Below are positions 7,919 to 17,357 of a DNA stretch of 54,831 nt, one piece after another. The DNA comes from Actinoplanes palleronii (GTDB lineage: Bacteria; Actinomycetota; Actinomycetes; Mycobacteriales; Micromonosporaceae). The stretch's first letter is position 1. Every line of letters starts with the position of its first letter. The stretch covers positions 1-54,831 of the forward strand of contig NZ_BOMS01000003.1 in NCBI RefSeq assembly GCF_016862315.1. Reading direction: 5' to 3'. The notes beneath the pieces were generated by a model. That model made no database searches. It saw nothing but the letters and a program-made list of their open reading frames with translations, and was not told the DNA's origin. The position numbers and the translations under genes are program-made.

Positions 7919-8578
7919 CTACGGACGTGGACGAGCCGCCGCCCGATCCTCTGCCGTCCGCCCGAACACCAACCAGAAATCAGTAACCGCCACACTCACC
8001 ACCGGCCGCCGCCCCGCCAGATACCCCAACGGCCCCGCCGGATCCACCCGCCACCCGGCACCGCTCATCCGCAACCCCCCACGCCCCCGCACCGGCGTCC
8101 GCTTCACCTGACCCCCCAACGCCTGAGCCACCGTGAACCCCAGCGGAAACCGCCCCGGCACCTGCCGCTTCAGCCGGACCAGCGCCGACCCGATCGCCCC
8201 GCCCTCCGGCAGCGCGGCCGATGCGTCCACCAGCTCCTCATCCGCGTCGATCCGGAGCTCGGCGATCTCCTTCGGGATCCCCCAGAGCCGCCGCCCCCCT
8301 TCCCGGGACGCCACGCTGTCCACCCAGATGTCGGTGATGCTGACCCGCGGCCGGCCGCGCTCGTGGGTCAGCACCGCGCTGAGCAGTTCGCGGTAGTGCA
8401 GGACCCCTCCGGGCTGGTAGTCGACCCAGGCGGCGCCGACCGCGGCCCGGCCGCCGAACGACACCGGCCGCACCGTCGCGCCCAGGGTTTCGGGCAGCGG
8501 CGGCACGGCGCGCATCGGGATCAAAAAGACCGAGAGGTACATCTGTCCGCGCAGATGCCAGGGCTCAGGCGGGTACAT
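7919..8578 (-). CDS. acetoacetate decarboxylase-fold protein
   Basis: Encodes 219 residues with the acetoacetate decarboxylase (ADC) superfamily pattern: W-V-D-Y-x-P-G-G-V-L-x-Y-x-E-L in the first third, then I-T-D-I-W-V-D-S-x-A-S-x-E-G-G-R-x-L-W-G-I-P-K-E. The lysine in G-I-P-K-E is in the region where ADC carries its Schiff-base lysine, but many relatives are not decarboxylases, so the reaction is open (decarboxylation or aldol-type chemistry). It is shorter than classical ADC (about 245). The start is the ATG at 8578, with GGGGG directly upstream and a palindrome at 8588-8605 overlapping the leader, which suggests repression by a neighbouring or remote regulator. Confidence 0.75.
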   Translation of the reverse strand: MYPPEPWHLRGQMYLSVFLIPMRAVPPLPETLGATVRPVSFGGRAAVGAAWVDYQPGGVLHYRELLSAVLTHERGRPRVSITDIWVDSVASREGGRRLWGIPKEIAELRIDADEELVDASAALPEGGAIGSALVRLKRQVPGRFPLGFTVAQALGGQVKRTPVRGRGGLRMSGAGWRVDPAGPLGYLAGRRPVVSVAVTDFWLVFGRTAEDRAAARPRP

Positions 8579-8587
8579 CCCCCAACA

Positions 8588-8605
8588 CTGACATCAATGT
8601 GTCAG
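8588..8605. promoter_or_regulatory. candidate operator for the ADC-like gene
   Basis: An inverted repeat with perfect 6-bp arms CTGACA/TGTCAG and a 6-nt spacer lies 10-27 nt upstream of the ADC-like start codon. The form is like many TetR- or GntR-family operators. No matching regulator gene is adjacent. Confidence 0.4.
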
Positions 8606-8630
8606 GAGCGGAAGAACGCAGAAGGAGCGC

Positions 8631-10199
8631 TCAGTAGCGGAAGCGGGAGACCACGCTCTGCAGCTGGCTCGCCGTCGTGGTCAGTTCGTCGGCGGCCCGC
8701 CGGGTCTCGCCGACCGTGTCGGTGGTGCGCCGGGTCGCCTCGGACACCCCGGTGATGGTGTTGGCGATCTCGCCGGCGCCGTGGGCCGCCTCGGTCAGGG
8801 TCCGGTTCATCTCCTGGGTGGTGGCGGTCTGCTCCTCGACCGCGGACGCAATGGTCAGCTGCAGGCCGTTGATCCGCTCGATGATCTCGCTGATCTCGGA
8901 GATCGCGCTGACCGCGCCGCTGGTGTCGGCCTGGATCGACTGCACCCGCCGGGAGATGTCCTCGGTCGCCTTGGCGGTCTCCTGGGCCAGGTCCTTGACC
9001 TCGCCGGCCACCACCGCGAAGCCTTTGCCGAGCTCGCCGGCCCGGGCGGCTTCGATGGTGGCGTTCAGGGCGAGCAGGTTGGTCTGCTCGGCGATGCTGG
9101 TGATCACCTTGACCACGGTGGCGATCTCGGCGGAGGACGCGCCGAGCCGGGCCACGATCGCGTTGGTCGCCGCGGCCGCCTGTACGGCCTGCACCACCAC
9201 CTCGGTGGCCTCGGAGGTGGAGACGCTGATGTCGCGGATCGCGGAGCCCATCTCCTGGGCACCGGCCGAGACGATCTGCAGGTTGCCGGAGACCGCTTCG
9301 GCCGCGAAGGAGACCGTGCCGGCCTGGCTGGAGGCCTCGTTGGCGGCCGCGTCGACGGCGCCGGAGACCGAGGTGAGCTGGACCGCGGCGTGTTGCAGGG
9401 TGGTCGCGCTGCCGGCCAGCTGCACGACGTCCTCGCGGAGGCGGGCGATGCCCTTGTCCATCGCGGCGGCCATCTGGCCGACCTCGTCCAGGCCGACCAC
9501 CCCGGAGGTACGGGTCAGGTCACCCTCGGCGAGTCCCTCGGCCAGCCGGGCGACACCGCGGACGTCGTGGCGGACCCGGCCGGCGACCCGGAAGCCGATC
9601 AGCAGGCTGAGCAGCACACCGCCGGCGAGCACCCCGGCGATGGTCCAGCTGGCCCGGGTGGCGGACGTGGCCGCGTCGGAGATCTGCTGCTCGGACAGCT
9701 TTCCGGCGCGCTCCTGCAGCGCGGACGCGTCGGCGCCGAGCGCGTCGTGCAGTTTGGTGTAGTCGACGAGGGCCTGGTTCAGCTCGGCCTTCGAGGCGTT
9801 CCGCAGGTCCTTGCCGAAGAACGCCAGGTAGGCCTTCCAGTCGGCCTGGGTCTTCGCGACGGTGTCGTCGCCGGGCAGCGCGGCGGCGAGTCCCGTCAGC
9901 GAGTCCTCGACGGCCTGCTGGTTGGCGGCCATCACCTTCTTGATCCCGTCGGCGAGGGCCGGGTACAGCTGGATCGCCGAGCTGTTGCCGGCGAACGACT
10001 CGACGTTCTTGCTGAAGCCGGCGACACCCTCCTCCACCTTGATCGACTGTCGTTGGGCGGCCGCTGCGGTGGTGTTCAGGTCACGGACCGTACTGATCGA
10101 CAGACCGCCCACGATCAGACCGCCGACCGTCGCGGTGAGAGCCGCGGCACCGATCTTGGTCCGCAACGACCGGTTGTCGAATGCACCGCTCATGCCCAT
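8631..10199 (-). CDS. methyl-accepting chemotaxis protein
   Basis: A 522-residue chemoreceptor. TM1 is at about 15-35; a periplasmic-side helical bundle of about 150 residues (4HB/CHASE3-like) follows; TM2 is at about 185-205; then a HAMP domain and the methyl-accepting signalling domain. The conserved hairpin tip is intact: [20 protein letters not shown], followed by G-F-A-V-V-A-G-E-V. The protein therefore should contact CheA and CheW. No che or flagellar genes lie in the window, but the gene fits an organism with motile spores or cells. Two ATGs lie two codons apart; the first has AAAAGG at good distance. Ligand unknown. Confidence 0.95.
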   Translation of the reverse strand: MGMSGAFDNRSLRTKIGAAALTATVGGLIVGGLSISTVRDLNTTAAAAQRQSIKVEEGVAGFSKNVESFAGNSSAIQLYPALADGIKKVMAANQQAVEDSLTGLAAALPGDDTVAKTQADWKAYLAFFGKDLRNASKAELNQALVDYTKLHDALGADASALQERAGKLSEQQISDAATSATRASWTIAGVLAGGVLLSLLIGFRVAGRVRHDVRGVARLAEGLAEGDLTRTSGVVGLDEVGQMAAAMDKGIARLREDVVQLAGSATTLQHAAVQLTSVSGAVDAAANEASSQAGTVSFAAEAVSGNLQIVSAGAQEMGSAIRDISVSTSEATEVVVQAVQAAAATNAIVARLGASSAEIATVVKVITSIAEQTNLLALNATIEAARAGELGKGFAVVAGEVKDLAQETAKATEDISRRVQSIQADTSGAVSAISEISEIIERINGLQLTIASAVEEQTATTQEMNRTLTEAAHGAGEIANTITGVSEATRRTTDTVGETRRAADELTTTASQLQSVVSRFRY

Positions 10200-10260
10200 C
10201 GCCGCACCTTTTCCTCAGCATGTGTTTGACACCTGCTGAATCGGCGCGTTTCGGCTGAAG

Positions 10261-10881
10261 CTAAGAAACGTCGGCCAGCGCCTGGAAGATAAGGGCGGTT
10301 GAGGTGGCACCTGGGTCCTGATGTCCGATGCTGCGTTCGCCCAGGTAGGAAGCCCGCCCCTTGCGGGCCTGCAACGGTACGGTCGCCTCGGCCCCGGCCG
10401 CCGCCGCCCGGGCCGCCGCCCCCGCCGCACCGGCCAGGTCCGCTCCCCCGGCCACCGCCTGCTCGAACGCGTCCGCGGCCGGGCCGTACGCGTCGACCAT
10501 CGTCTTGTCGCCCGGCGCCGCCCCGCCCAGCTTGCGCACCGCCTCCAGACCGGCGTGCAGCGCCGCCACCAGGTCGGCCGGCTGCACCTCGGCGGCCGGT
10601 GGCAGCGCCTTGCCGGCCGCGCGCAGGGCGCTGCCGTAGATCGGGCCGGACGCGCCGCCCACCCGCGACATCAGCGTGGTCCCCGCCTTGATCAGCACGT
10701 CGGCGACGGTCTCCGGCGGGGTCTTCTCCAGGGCGGCGACCACGGCGGTGAAGCCGCGGTTCAGGTTCACGCCGTGGTCGCCGTCGCCGATCGCGGCGTC
10801 GAGCCGGGTGAGCAGGTCGGCGTCGGCGGCGATCGCACCGGCGGCGGCCCGCATCCACTCGCGGGCGAGCGTGACGTCCAC
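10261..10881 (-). CDS. dhaL: dihydroxyacetone kinase subunit DhaL
   Basis: The ADP-binding subunit of the PEP-dependent dihydroxyacetone kinase, which passes phosphate from DhaM to dihydroxyacetone held by DhaK. About 206 residues with the DhaL signatures D-A-A-I-G-D-G-D-H-G (metal-binding aspartates), S-R-V-G-G-A-S-G-P, G-D-K-T-M-V-D and R-K-G-R-A-S-Y-L-G-E-R. I choose the GTG at 10881-10879 as start: it lies 2 nt after the dhaK stop, which is usual for translational coupling, whereas the longer frame would overlap dhaK by 76 nt. It is transcribed with dhaK. Confidence 0.93.
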   Translation of the reverse strand: MDVTLAREWMRAAAGAIAADADLLTRLDAAIGDGDHGVNLNRGFTAVVAALEKTPPETVADVLIKAGTTLMSRVGGASGPIYGSALRAAGKALPPAAEVQPADLVAALHAGLEAVRKLGGAAPGDKTMVDAYGPAADAFEQAVAGGADLAGAAGAAARAAAAGAEATVPLQARKGRASYLGERSIGHQDPGATSTALIFQALADVS

Positions 10882-10883
10882 GG

Positions 10884-11876
10884 TCAGGCACCCCAGCGCA
10901 GTCCGGGGGTACGCACCGGCGCGTCCCAGAGGCGGATCATCTCGTCGGTGGCCTGGCACAGGGTGAGCGACATCCCGGCCATGTCGAGGCTCGTCACGTA
11001 GTTGCCGACGAGCTGCCGGGCGATCGCCACGCCGCGCTCCTCGAGGTACGCCGAGGCCTCCCCGTAGATCAGGTACAGCTCGATCAGCGGTGTCCCGCCG
11101 AGCCCGTTGACCAGCAGCAGCACCGGCCCGGTGAACGTCTTGGCGTCCAGGATCGCGTCCAGCGCCGAGCGGACCAGCTCCTTGGCCGGGCGCAGCTTCT
11201 CGCGGCGGCGGCCGGGCTCGCCGTGGATGCCGACTCCGGCCTCGATCTCGTCGGCCGGCAGCTCGAACCCGGGACGGCCGGCGGCCGGGGTGGTGCCGGA
11301 CGTCAGGGCGTACGCGAACGAACCGGACGCGGCGTTGACCTCGCGCCCGATCGCGGCGACCTCGGCGAGTTTGCCGCCCTCCTCGGCGCGCGCCCCGGCG
11401 ATCTTCTCGACCAGCAGGGTCGCGCCGGTGCCGCGGCGCCCGGCGGTCCAGGTCGAGTCCTCGACCGCGACGTCGTCGTCGACCAGCACGGTCTCGACGC
11501 TGATCCCCTCGTCGGCGGCGAGTTCCGCGGCGAGCTGGAAGTTCATCACGTCGCCGGTGTAGTTCTTCACCACGTGCACGACGCCTGCGCCGCCGTCGAC
11601 GGCCTTCGTCGCGGCCAGGATCTGGTCGGGCACCGGGGAGGTGAAGACCTCGCCGGGCACCGCGGCGTCCAGCATGCCCGGCCCGACGAACCCGCCGTGC
11701 AGCGGCTCGTGCCCGGACCCGCCGCCGGAGACCAGGCCCACCTTGCCGGCGCGTGGGGCGTCGGCGCGGACGATGTACTGCTCCTCGGTGTCCACCCGCA
11801 GCTCGGGGTGGGCGGCGGCGAGCCCGGCGAGGGACTGCGCCACGACGTCGGCGGGATCGTTGATGAATTTCTTCAC
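10884..11876 (-). CDS. dhaK: dihydroxyacetone kinase subunit DhaK
   Basis: The substrate-binding subunit, 330 residues, close to family length. It contains G-G-G-S-G-H-E-P near residue 52 and G-I-H-G-E-P-G, whose histidine falls at residue 218, the same number as the His that covalently binds dihydroxyacetone in the E. coli protein. The start is GTG with GGAAGG upstream. It is the first gene of the dhaK-dhaL operon and is divergent from dhaM across 65 bp, so the two halves of the pathway probably share control elements. Confidence 0.95.
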   Translation of the reverse strand: MKKFINDPADVVAQSLAGLAAAHPELRVDTEEQYIVRADAPRAGKVGLVSGGGSGHEPLHGGFVGPGMLDAAVPGEVFTSPVPDQILAATKAVDGGAGVVHVVKNYTGDVMNFQLAAELAADEGISVETVLVDDDVAVEDSTWTAGRRGTGATLLVEKIAGARAEEGGKLAEVAAIGREVNAASGSFAYALTSGTTPAAGRPGFELPADEIEAGVGIHGEPGRRREKLRPAKELVRSALDAILDAKTFTGPVLLLVNGLGGTPLIELYLIYGEASAYLEERGVAIARQLVGNYVTSLDMAGMSLTLCQATDEMIRLWDAPVRTPGLRWGA

Positions 11877-11941
11877 GACGGTGCCTTCCGGTAGTCAGGC
11901 CATCACGTCATGCATCCTTCCCCCTACTAGCATCGAGATCC

Positions 11942-12325
11942 ATGGGGCTTGTGGGAATCGTGCTGGTATCGCACTCCGAGCAGTTGGCGTCAGGTCTGCG
12001 GGACCTGCTGCGGCAGGTCGCGACGGACGAGGTGCGCATCGAACCGGCCGGCGGGACCGGCGACGGCGATCTGGGCACCAGTCCGGACATCATCGCAGCG
12101 GCGATCGCCCGTGCCGACGACGGCGCCGGGGTGGTGATCCTGGCCGACCTGGGCAGCGCGGTGCTGACCACCCGCGCGGTCCTCGAGGACGCGCCGGGTC
12201 CGTTGCTGGTGGACGCGCCGTTCGTGGAGGGCGCGGTCGCGGCCGCGGTCACCGCGTCGGCCGGCGCCGACCTGGACACGGTCGCCGAGGCGGCCCGGGA
12301 GGCGCGTGATGTCGGAAAGTTCTGA
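11942..12325 (+). CDS. dhaM: PTS-type phosphocarrier DhaM (EIIA-Man domain)
   Basis: A 127-residue EIIA-mannose-like protein that takes phosphate from HPr and rephosphorylates the nucleotide on DhaL. The phospho-accepting histidine is His11 in V-L-V-S-H-S, and the family motifs G-T-S-P-D-I-I-x-A-A-I and G-V-V-I-L-A-D-L-G-S-A are clear. It is the short one-domain form, not the DhaM-HPr-EI fusion of E. coli; the HPr partner is the next gene, overlapping by 17 nt. A TAGCAT box lies close to the ATG and no Shine-Dalgarno sequence is visible, so the mRNA may be leaderless. Confidence 0.92.
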   Translation: MGLVGIVLVSHSEQLASGLRDLLRQVATDEVRIEPAGGTGDGDLGTSPDIIAAAIARADDGAGVVILADLGSAVLTTRAVLEDAPGPLLVDAPFVEGAVAAAVTASAGADLDTVAEAAREARDVGKF

Positions 12326-12569
12326 GGTCGAGGTGGTCCTTCCGGCGGCGTTGCACGCCCGCCCGGCCGGCGAGGTGGTCCGGGCCGCGGCCCGCTTCGG
12401 CAACACCATTTCGGTACGACATGAGGACCGATCCGCGCCCGCCCGCAGCGCGCTCAAGCTGATGTCGCTCGGCGCCGTCGCGGGCGCCACCGTGACCGTG
12501 GTCGCCACCGGCGAGGACGCCGCCGCGGCCGTCGCCGCCGTCGCCGAGGTGCTGCGCGCCGCCACATAA
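12309..12569 (+). CDS. ptsH: HPr phosphocarrier protein partnered with DhaM
   Basis: An 86-residue HPr. The phosphorylation site is A-L-H-A-R-P-A with His16, and the second conserved block A-R-S-A-L-K-L-M-S-L-G-A corresponds to the regulatory-serine region. The ATG at 12309 is preceded by an in-frame GTG at 12306, so either could start translation; both overlap dhaM by 17-20 nt, implying translational coupling. Because it is encoded with dhaM, it probably serves mainly dihydroxyacetone phosphorylation, with EI supplied from elsewhere. It could also be the general PTS HPr of the cell. Confidence 0.9.
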   Translation: MSESSEVEVVLPAALHARPAGEVVRAAARFGNTISVRHEDRSAPARSALKLMSLGAVAGATVTVVATGEDAAAAVAAVAEVLRAAT

Positions 12570-12575
12570 AAGAGC

Positions 12576-12588
12576 CCGAAAGTTTCGG
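12576..12588. promoter_or_regulatory. CCGAAAGTTTCGG palindrome upstream of xylanase gene
   Basis: A perfect 13-nt palindrome lies 117-129 nt upstream of the GH10 start. CGAAA/TTTCG inverted repeats are known upstream of Streptomyces xylanase genes and are linked to xylan or xylose control. It begins 7 nt after the HPr stop codon, so it belongs to the intergenic promoter region. Confidence 0.55.
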
Positions 12589-12626
12589 AGCCTGCCAACT
12601 GGCGATCCACGCACTGAACCGGTTGA

Positions 12627-14054
<1,428 letters not shown>

Positions 14055-14085
14055 CCGAGTCGACAGGGGCCGTCATCATGAGGAG

Positions 14086-14661
14086 ATGAACTGGCGGCCC
14101 CTCCCTCTCGTCCCGCTGCTCCTGCTCGCCGGTTGCACCGACGCCGGCGAGAAGGAGCCGGCGCCCGTTCCGGTGTGCTCGGGCGGGCAGGCCACCTTCG
14201 GCACGGTCACCTCCGGCAACCTGCTCACCGGGGTGACGCCGGTGCACAAGGCGACCGTCAAGAACCAGAAGTTCGACGACGTATATGAGGAGATCGCCAC
14301 CCGCACGGCCGCGGTCCAGGCCGATGCCGGGGTGCCCGCCGCGGAGGTCTACCGGCAGTTCGACGCGCAGGTCGGCGCCGCGAAGCCGCTCGTCGACCTC
14401 GGCACGGTGCACCATCCTTCTACCGGCGACTCGGGCAGCACGGACGCCGTCGGCCGGTTCGTGTCGATCGAGTGGATCCGGACCGTCGACGCCCCGTTCA
14501 CCTGGACCTGCGGCGGCGCTACCAGCACCGGCACGATCACGTCGTGGCGGGCCGGCGGCAATGGCGGCATCTTCAACTGCGACGAGAACCTCACGGGCGA
14601 CACCGACGCCGACACCGAGATGTTCTTCCAGGCCCGCAAACTCCGCTGCCCGCCCGACTGA
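14086..14661 (+). CDS. putative lipoprotein, function unknown
   Basis: Encodes 191 residues. The N-terminus is a short type II signal peptide with lipobox L-L-A-G-C at residue 17, so the protein should be lipid-anchored on the outer face of the membrane. Five further cysteines are spread through the mature part. GAGGAG lies directly upstream of the ATG. I recognise no domain. It ends 7 nt from the convergent thiolase gene. A role linked to xylan hydrolysis is possible from position after the xylanase but not shown. Confidence 0.7.
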   Translation: MNWRPLPLVPLLLLAGCTDAGEKEPAPVPVCSGGQATFGTVTSGNLLTGVTPVHKATVKNQKFDDVYEEIATRTAAVQADAGVPAAEVYRQFDAQVGAAKPLVDLGTVHHPSTGDSGSTDAVGRFVSIEWIRTVDAPFTWTCGGATSTGTITSWRAGGNGGIFNCDENLTGDTDADTEMFFQARKLRCPPD

Positions 14662-14668
14662 CGAACCG

Positions 14669-15946
14669 TCAGCGCTCCAGGATCGCGACCACGCCCTGGC
14701 CGCCGGCCGCGCAGATGGAGATCAGGCCGCGGCCGGAACCCTTCTCGGCGAGCAGCTTGGCCAGGGTGGCGACGATCCGGCCGCCGGTCGCGGCGAACGG
14801 GTGGCCGGCCGCCAGCGAGGAGCCGTTGACGTTCAGCTTGGCGCGGTCGATCGTGCCGAGCGGCGCGTCCAGGCCCAGCTTCTCCTTGCAGAACTGCGGC
14901 GACTCCCAGGCGGCCAGGGTGGACAGCACCTGCGACGCGAACGCCTCGTGGATCTCGTAGTAGTCGAAGTCCTGCAGGGTCAGGCCGTTGCGGGCGAGCA
15001 TCCGGGGCACCGCGTAGGCCGGCGCCATCAGCAGGCCCTCGTCGCCGTGCACGTAGTCGACCGCGGCGGCCTGCGAGTCGGCGAAGTAGGCGAGCACCGG
15101 CAGCGAGTGCGCGGCCGCCCACTCCTCGGAGGCCAGCAGCACGGTGGACGCGCCGTCGGTGAGCGGCGTCGAGTTGCCCGCCGTCATCGTGGCGCCCTCC
15201 TTGCCGTAGACCGGCTTGAGGCTCGCGAGCTTCTCCAGGCTGCTGTCGGCCCGCAGGTTCTGGTCGCGGGTCAGGCCCAGATAGGGCGTCATCAGATCGT
15301 CGAAGAAACCCTTGTCGTACGCGGCGGCCAGACGCCGGTGCGAGTCGAGGGCCAGCTCGTCCTGCGCCTGCCGCTCGATGTGCCAGGTCAGCGCGGTCTG
15401 CGCGGCGTGCTCACCCATCGACAGCCCGGTACGCGGCTCGGCGTTGCGCGGGATCTCCGGCTGCAGCGCGTGCTGCGGGCGCAGCTTGGCGACCGCCTTG
15501 AGCCGGGCGCCGAGCGTCCTCGCCCGGTTCAGCTCCAGCAGCGCCTGCCGCATGTCCTCGTTCACCTGCAGCGGCGCGTCCGACGTGGTGTCCACACCAC
15601 CGGCGACACCGGACTCGATCTGTCCCAGCGCGATCTTGTTGGCGACCAGGATCGCCGCCTCCAGGCCGGTGCCGCAGGCCTGCTGGATGTCGTACGCCGG
15701 GGTCTGCGGGTCGAGGCGCGAGCCGAGCACGGTCTCCCGGGTCAGGTTGAAGTCGCGGGAGTGCTTGAGCACCGCGCCGGCGACGACCTCGCCCAGGCGC
15801 TCGCCGGCCAGCCCGAACCGGGCGATCAGCCCGTCCAGCGCGGCGGTCAGCATGTCCTGATTGCTGGCGGCGGCATACCTGCTGTTCGACCGGGCGAACG
15901 GGATACGGTTACCGCCCAGGACGGCGACGCGACGCACGGCAGGCAC
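14669..15946 (-). CDS. fadA2: acetyl-CoA C-acyltransferase (thiolase), FadA2-like
   Basis: A 425-residue thiolase that cleaves 3-ketoacyl-CoA (or condenses two acyl-CoAs). The nucleophile is Cys91 in Q-Q-A-C-G-T-G; the other active-site blocks are E-I-H-E-A-F, N-V-N-G-S-S-L-A-A-G-H-P-F and I-C-A-A-G-G-Q-G. The GTG start has GGAGG 6 nt upstream. It is divergent from a high-molecular-weight FabG and a MaoC-type dehydratase, the same order and orientation as fadA2/fabG4/htdX of Mycobacterium tuberculosis (Rv0243, Rv0242c, Rv0241c), which supports the name. The shared 69-bp intergenic region holds a palindrome suited to a TetR-type repressor. Confidence 0.92.
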   Translation of the reverse strand: MPAVRRVAVLGGNRIPFARSNSRYAAASNQDMLTAALDGLIARFGLAGERLGEVVAGAVLKHSRDFNLTRETVLGSRLDPQTPAYDIQQACGTGLEAAILVANKIALGQIESGVAGGVDTTSDAPLQVNEDMRQALLELNRARTLGARLKAVAKLRPQHALQPEIPRNAEPRTGLSMGEHAAQTALTWHIERQAQDELALDSHRRLAAAYDKGFFDDLMTPYLGLTRDQNLRADSSLEKLASLKPVYGKEGATMTAGNSTPLTDGASTVLLASEEWAAAHSLPVLAYFADSQAAAVDYVHGDEGLLMAPAYAVPRMLARNGLTLQDFDYYEIHEAFASQVLSTLAAWESPQFCKEKLGLDAPLGTIDRAKLNVNGSSLAAGHPFAATGGRIVATLAKLLAEKGSGRGLISICAAGGQGVVAILER

Positions 15947-15992
15947 GGCGTTCCTCCAGATATCGAAGCTGAGTCATCCCATAGCAGGAAAG

Positions 15993-16006
15993 CTACTGAC
16001 CGGTAG
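15993..16006. promoter_or_regulatory. candidate shared operator CTACTGACCGGTAG
   Basis: A 14-nt imperfect palindrome (arms CTAC/GTAG, centre TGACCG) sits 10-23 nt upstream of the fabG4 start and 47 nt from the fadA2 start. The shape is that of TetR-family operators found at actinobacterial acyl-CoA genes. Position in the middle of a divergent promoter suggests control of both genes. Confidence 0.55.
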
Positions 16007-16015
16007 GGTACTCGC

Positions 16016-17356
16016 ATGGCTGACAGGTACGCGAACTTCGCCAACTCCGGGCTGGGCCGGACCGTGGTCAAGCGACTCGGGCTGCCCGACCCGCCCCGGC
16101 TGCGACGGTACCGTCCGGGCGACCCGGTCGCGGACGGCCCGGTGCTGCTCGGCGCGGCGCCAGGTGGCCGGCTCGCCGAACCGGCCGGCAAGCTGCTGGA
16201 GAGCATCGGCGTGCAGGTCGTGGCGACCGCCGCCGAGGGTGCCCGGCACGCGGCACTGGTCTTCGACGCCACCGGCATCGTGGACTCGACCCAGTTGCGG
16301 GCGCTGTTCGACTTCTTCCACCCGTACGCCAGAAGCCTGAACGTCTCGGGCCGGGTCATCGTGCTGGGCACCCCACCGGAAGCCACCGCCTCGGCGAAAG
16401 AGGCGACCGCGCAGCGGAGCCTGGAGGGTCTGACCCGCAGCATCGGCAAGGAGTTCGGCCGCGGCGTCACCAGCCAGCTGGTCTACGTGGCGCCCGGCGG
16501 CGAGCAGTCCGTCGAGTCGACGCTGCGGTTCCTGCTCAGCGGCCGCTCGGCCTACGTGTCCGGCCAGGTGATCCGGGTCGGCGCCGGGGCCGCGCCCGCA
16601 CCGGCCGACTGGGCGAAACCCCTCGACGGCAAGCTCGCGCTGGTCACCGGCGCGGCCCGGGGCATCGGCGCGGCCATCGCGGCGGTGCTGGCCCGCGACG
16701 GCGCCGAGGTGATCGCGCTGGACGTGCCGGGCGCCGGTGACGCCCTGGCCGACGTGGCGAACAAGGCCCGCGGCCGGGCCCTGCAGCTCGACCTGACCGC
16801 GGCCGACGCGCCGGAACGGCTGGCCGGCTACCTGGCCGCCGGGCCGCACGCCGGCATCGACATCGTGGTGCACAACGCCGGCATCACCCGGGACAAGACC
16901 ATCGCGCGGATGGACGAGAGCCGCTGGGACTCGGTGATCGGCGTCAACCTGACCGCGCCGGAACGCGTCAACGACCTGCTCCTGGAGCGCGGGCTGATCA
17001 AGCCGGGCGGCCGGATCGTCGGTGTCGCGTCGATCGCCGGGATCGCCGGCAACCGCGGCCAGACCAACTACGCCACCAGCAAGGCCGGTGTGATCGGGCT
17101 GGTCCAGTCGACCGCCCCGCTGCTGGCCGGCAAGGACATCACGATCAACGCGGTGGCGCCCGGTTTCATCGAGACCGCGATGACCGCGAAGATGCCGCTC
17201 GGCCTGCGCGAGGCCGGCCGCCGGCTGAACAGCATGTCGCAGGGCGGCCTGCCGATCGACGTGGCCGAGACGATCGCCTGGTACGCGTCGCCGGGCTCCG
17301 CGACGATCAGCGGCACCGTGGTCCGGGTCTGCGGCCAGAGCCTGCTGGGGGCCTGA
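16016..17356 (+). CDS. fabG4: high-molecular-weight 3-oxoacyl-ACP/CoA reductase (FabG4-like)
   Basis: A 446-residue short-chain dehydrogenase with an extra N-terminal flavodoxin-like domain (about 1-200), the hallmark of FabG4 as opposed to the 250-residue FabG. The C-terminal SDR domain has the G-A-A-R-G-I-G dinucleotide motif near 212, N-A-G-I, and the catalytic set Ser339, Tyr352 and Lys356 in Y-A-T-S-K. Known FabG4 uses NADH to reduce long-chain 3-ketoacyl-CoA. It is followed after 1 nt by the MaoC-type gene, so the two are translationally coupled, giving reductase and dehydratase for consecutive steps. Confidence 0.93.
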   Translation: MADRYANFANSGLGRTVVKRLGLPDPPRLRRYRPGDPVADGPVLLGAAPGGRLAEPAGKLLESIGVQVVATAAEGARHAALVFDATGIVDSTQLRALFDFFHPYARSLNVSGRVIVLGTPPEATASAKEATAQRSLEGLTRSIGKEFGRGVTSQLVYVAPGGEQSVESTLRFLLSGRSAYVSGQVIRVGAGAAPAPADWAKPLDGKLALVTGAARGIGAAIAAVLARDGAEVIALDVPGAGDALADVANKARGRALQLDLTAADAPERLAGYLAAGPHAGIDIVVHNAGITRDKTIARMDESRWDSVIGVNLTAPERVNDLLLERGLIKPGGRIVGVASIAGIAGNRGQTNYATSKAGVIGLVQSTAPLLAGKDITINAVAPGFIETAMTAKMPLGLREAGRRLNSMSQGGLPIDVAETIAWYASPGSATISGTVVRVCGQSLLGA

Positions 17357-17357
17357 C

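Noticed and set aside
5724..8111. A 795-codon plus-strand open frame across the YibE/F gene and the repeat region
   Set aside because: It runs antisense to a clear membrane protein and through tandem repeats whose unit length is a multiple of three. The product is Gln/His/Pro/Arg-rich without a fold.
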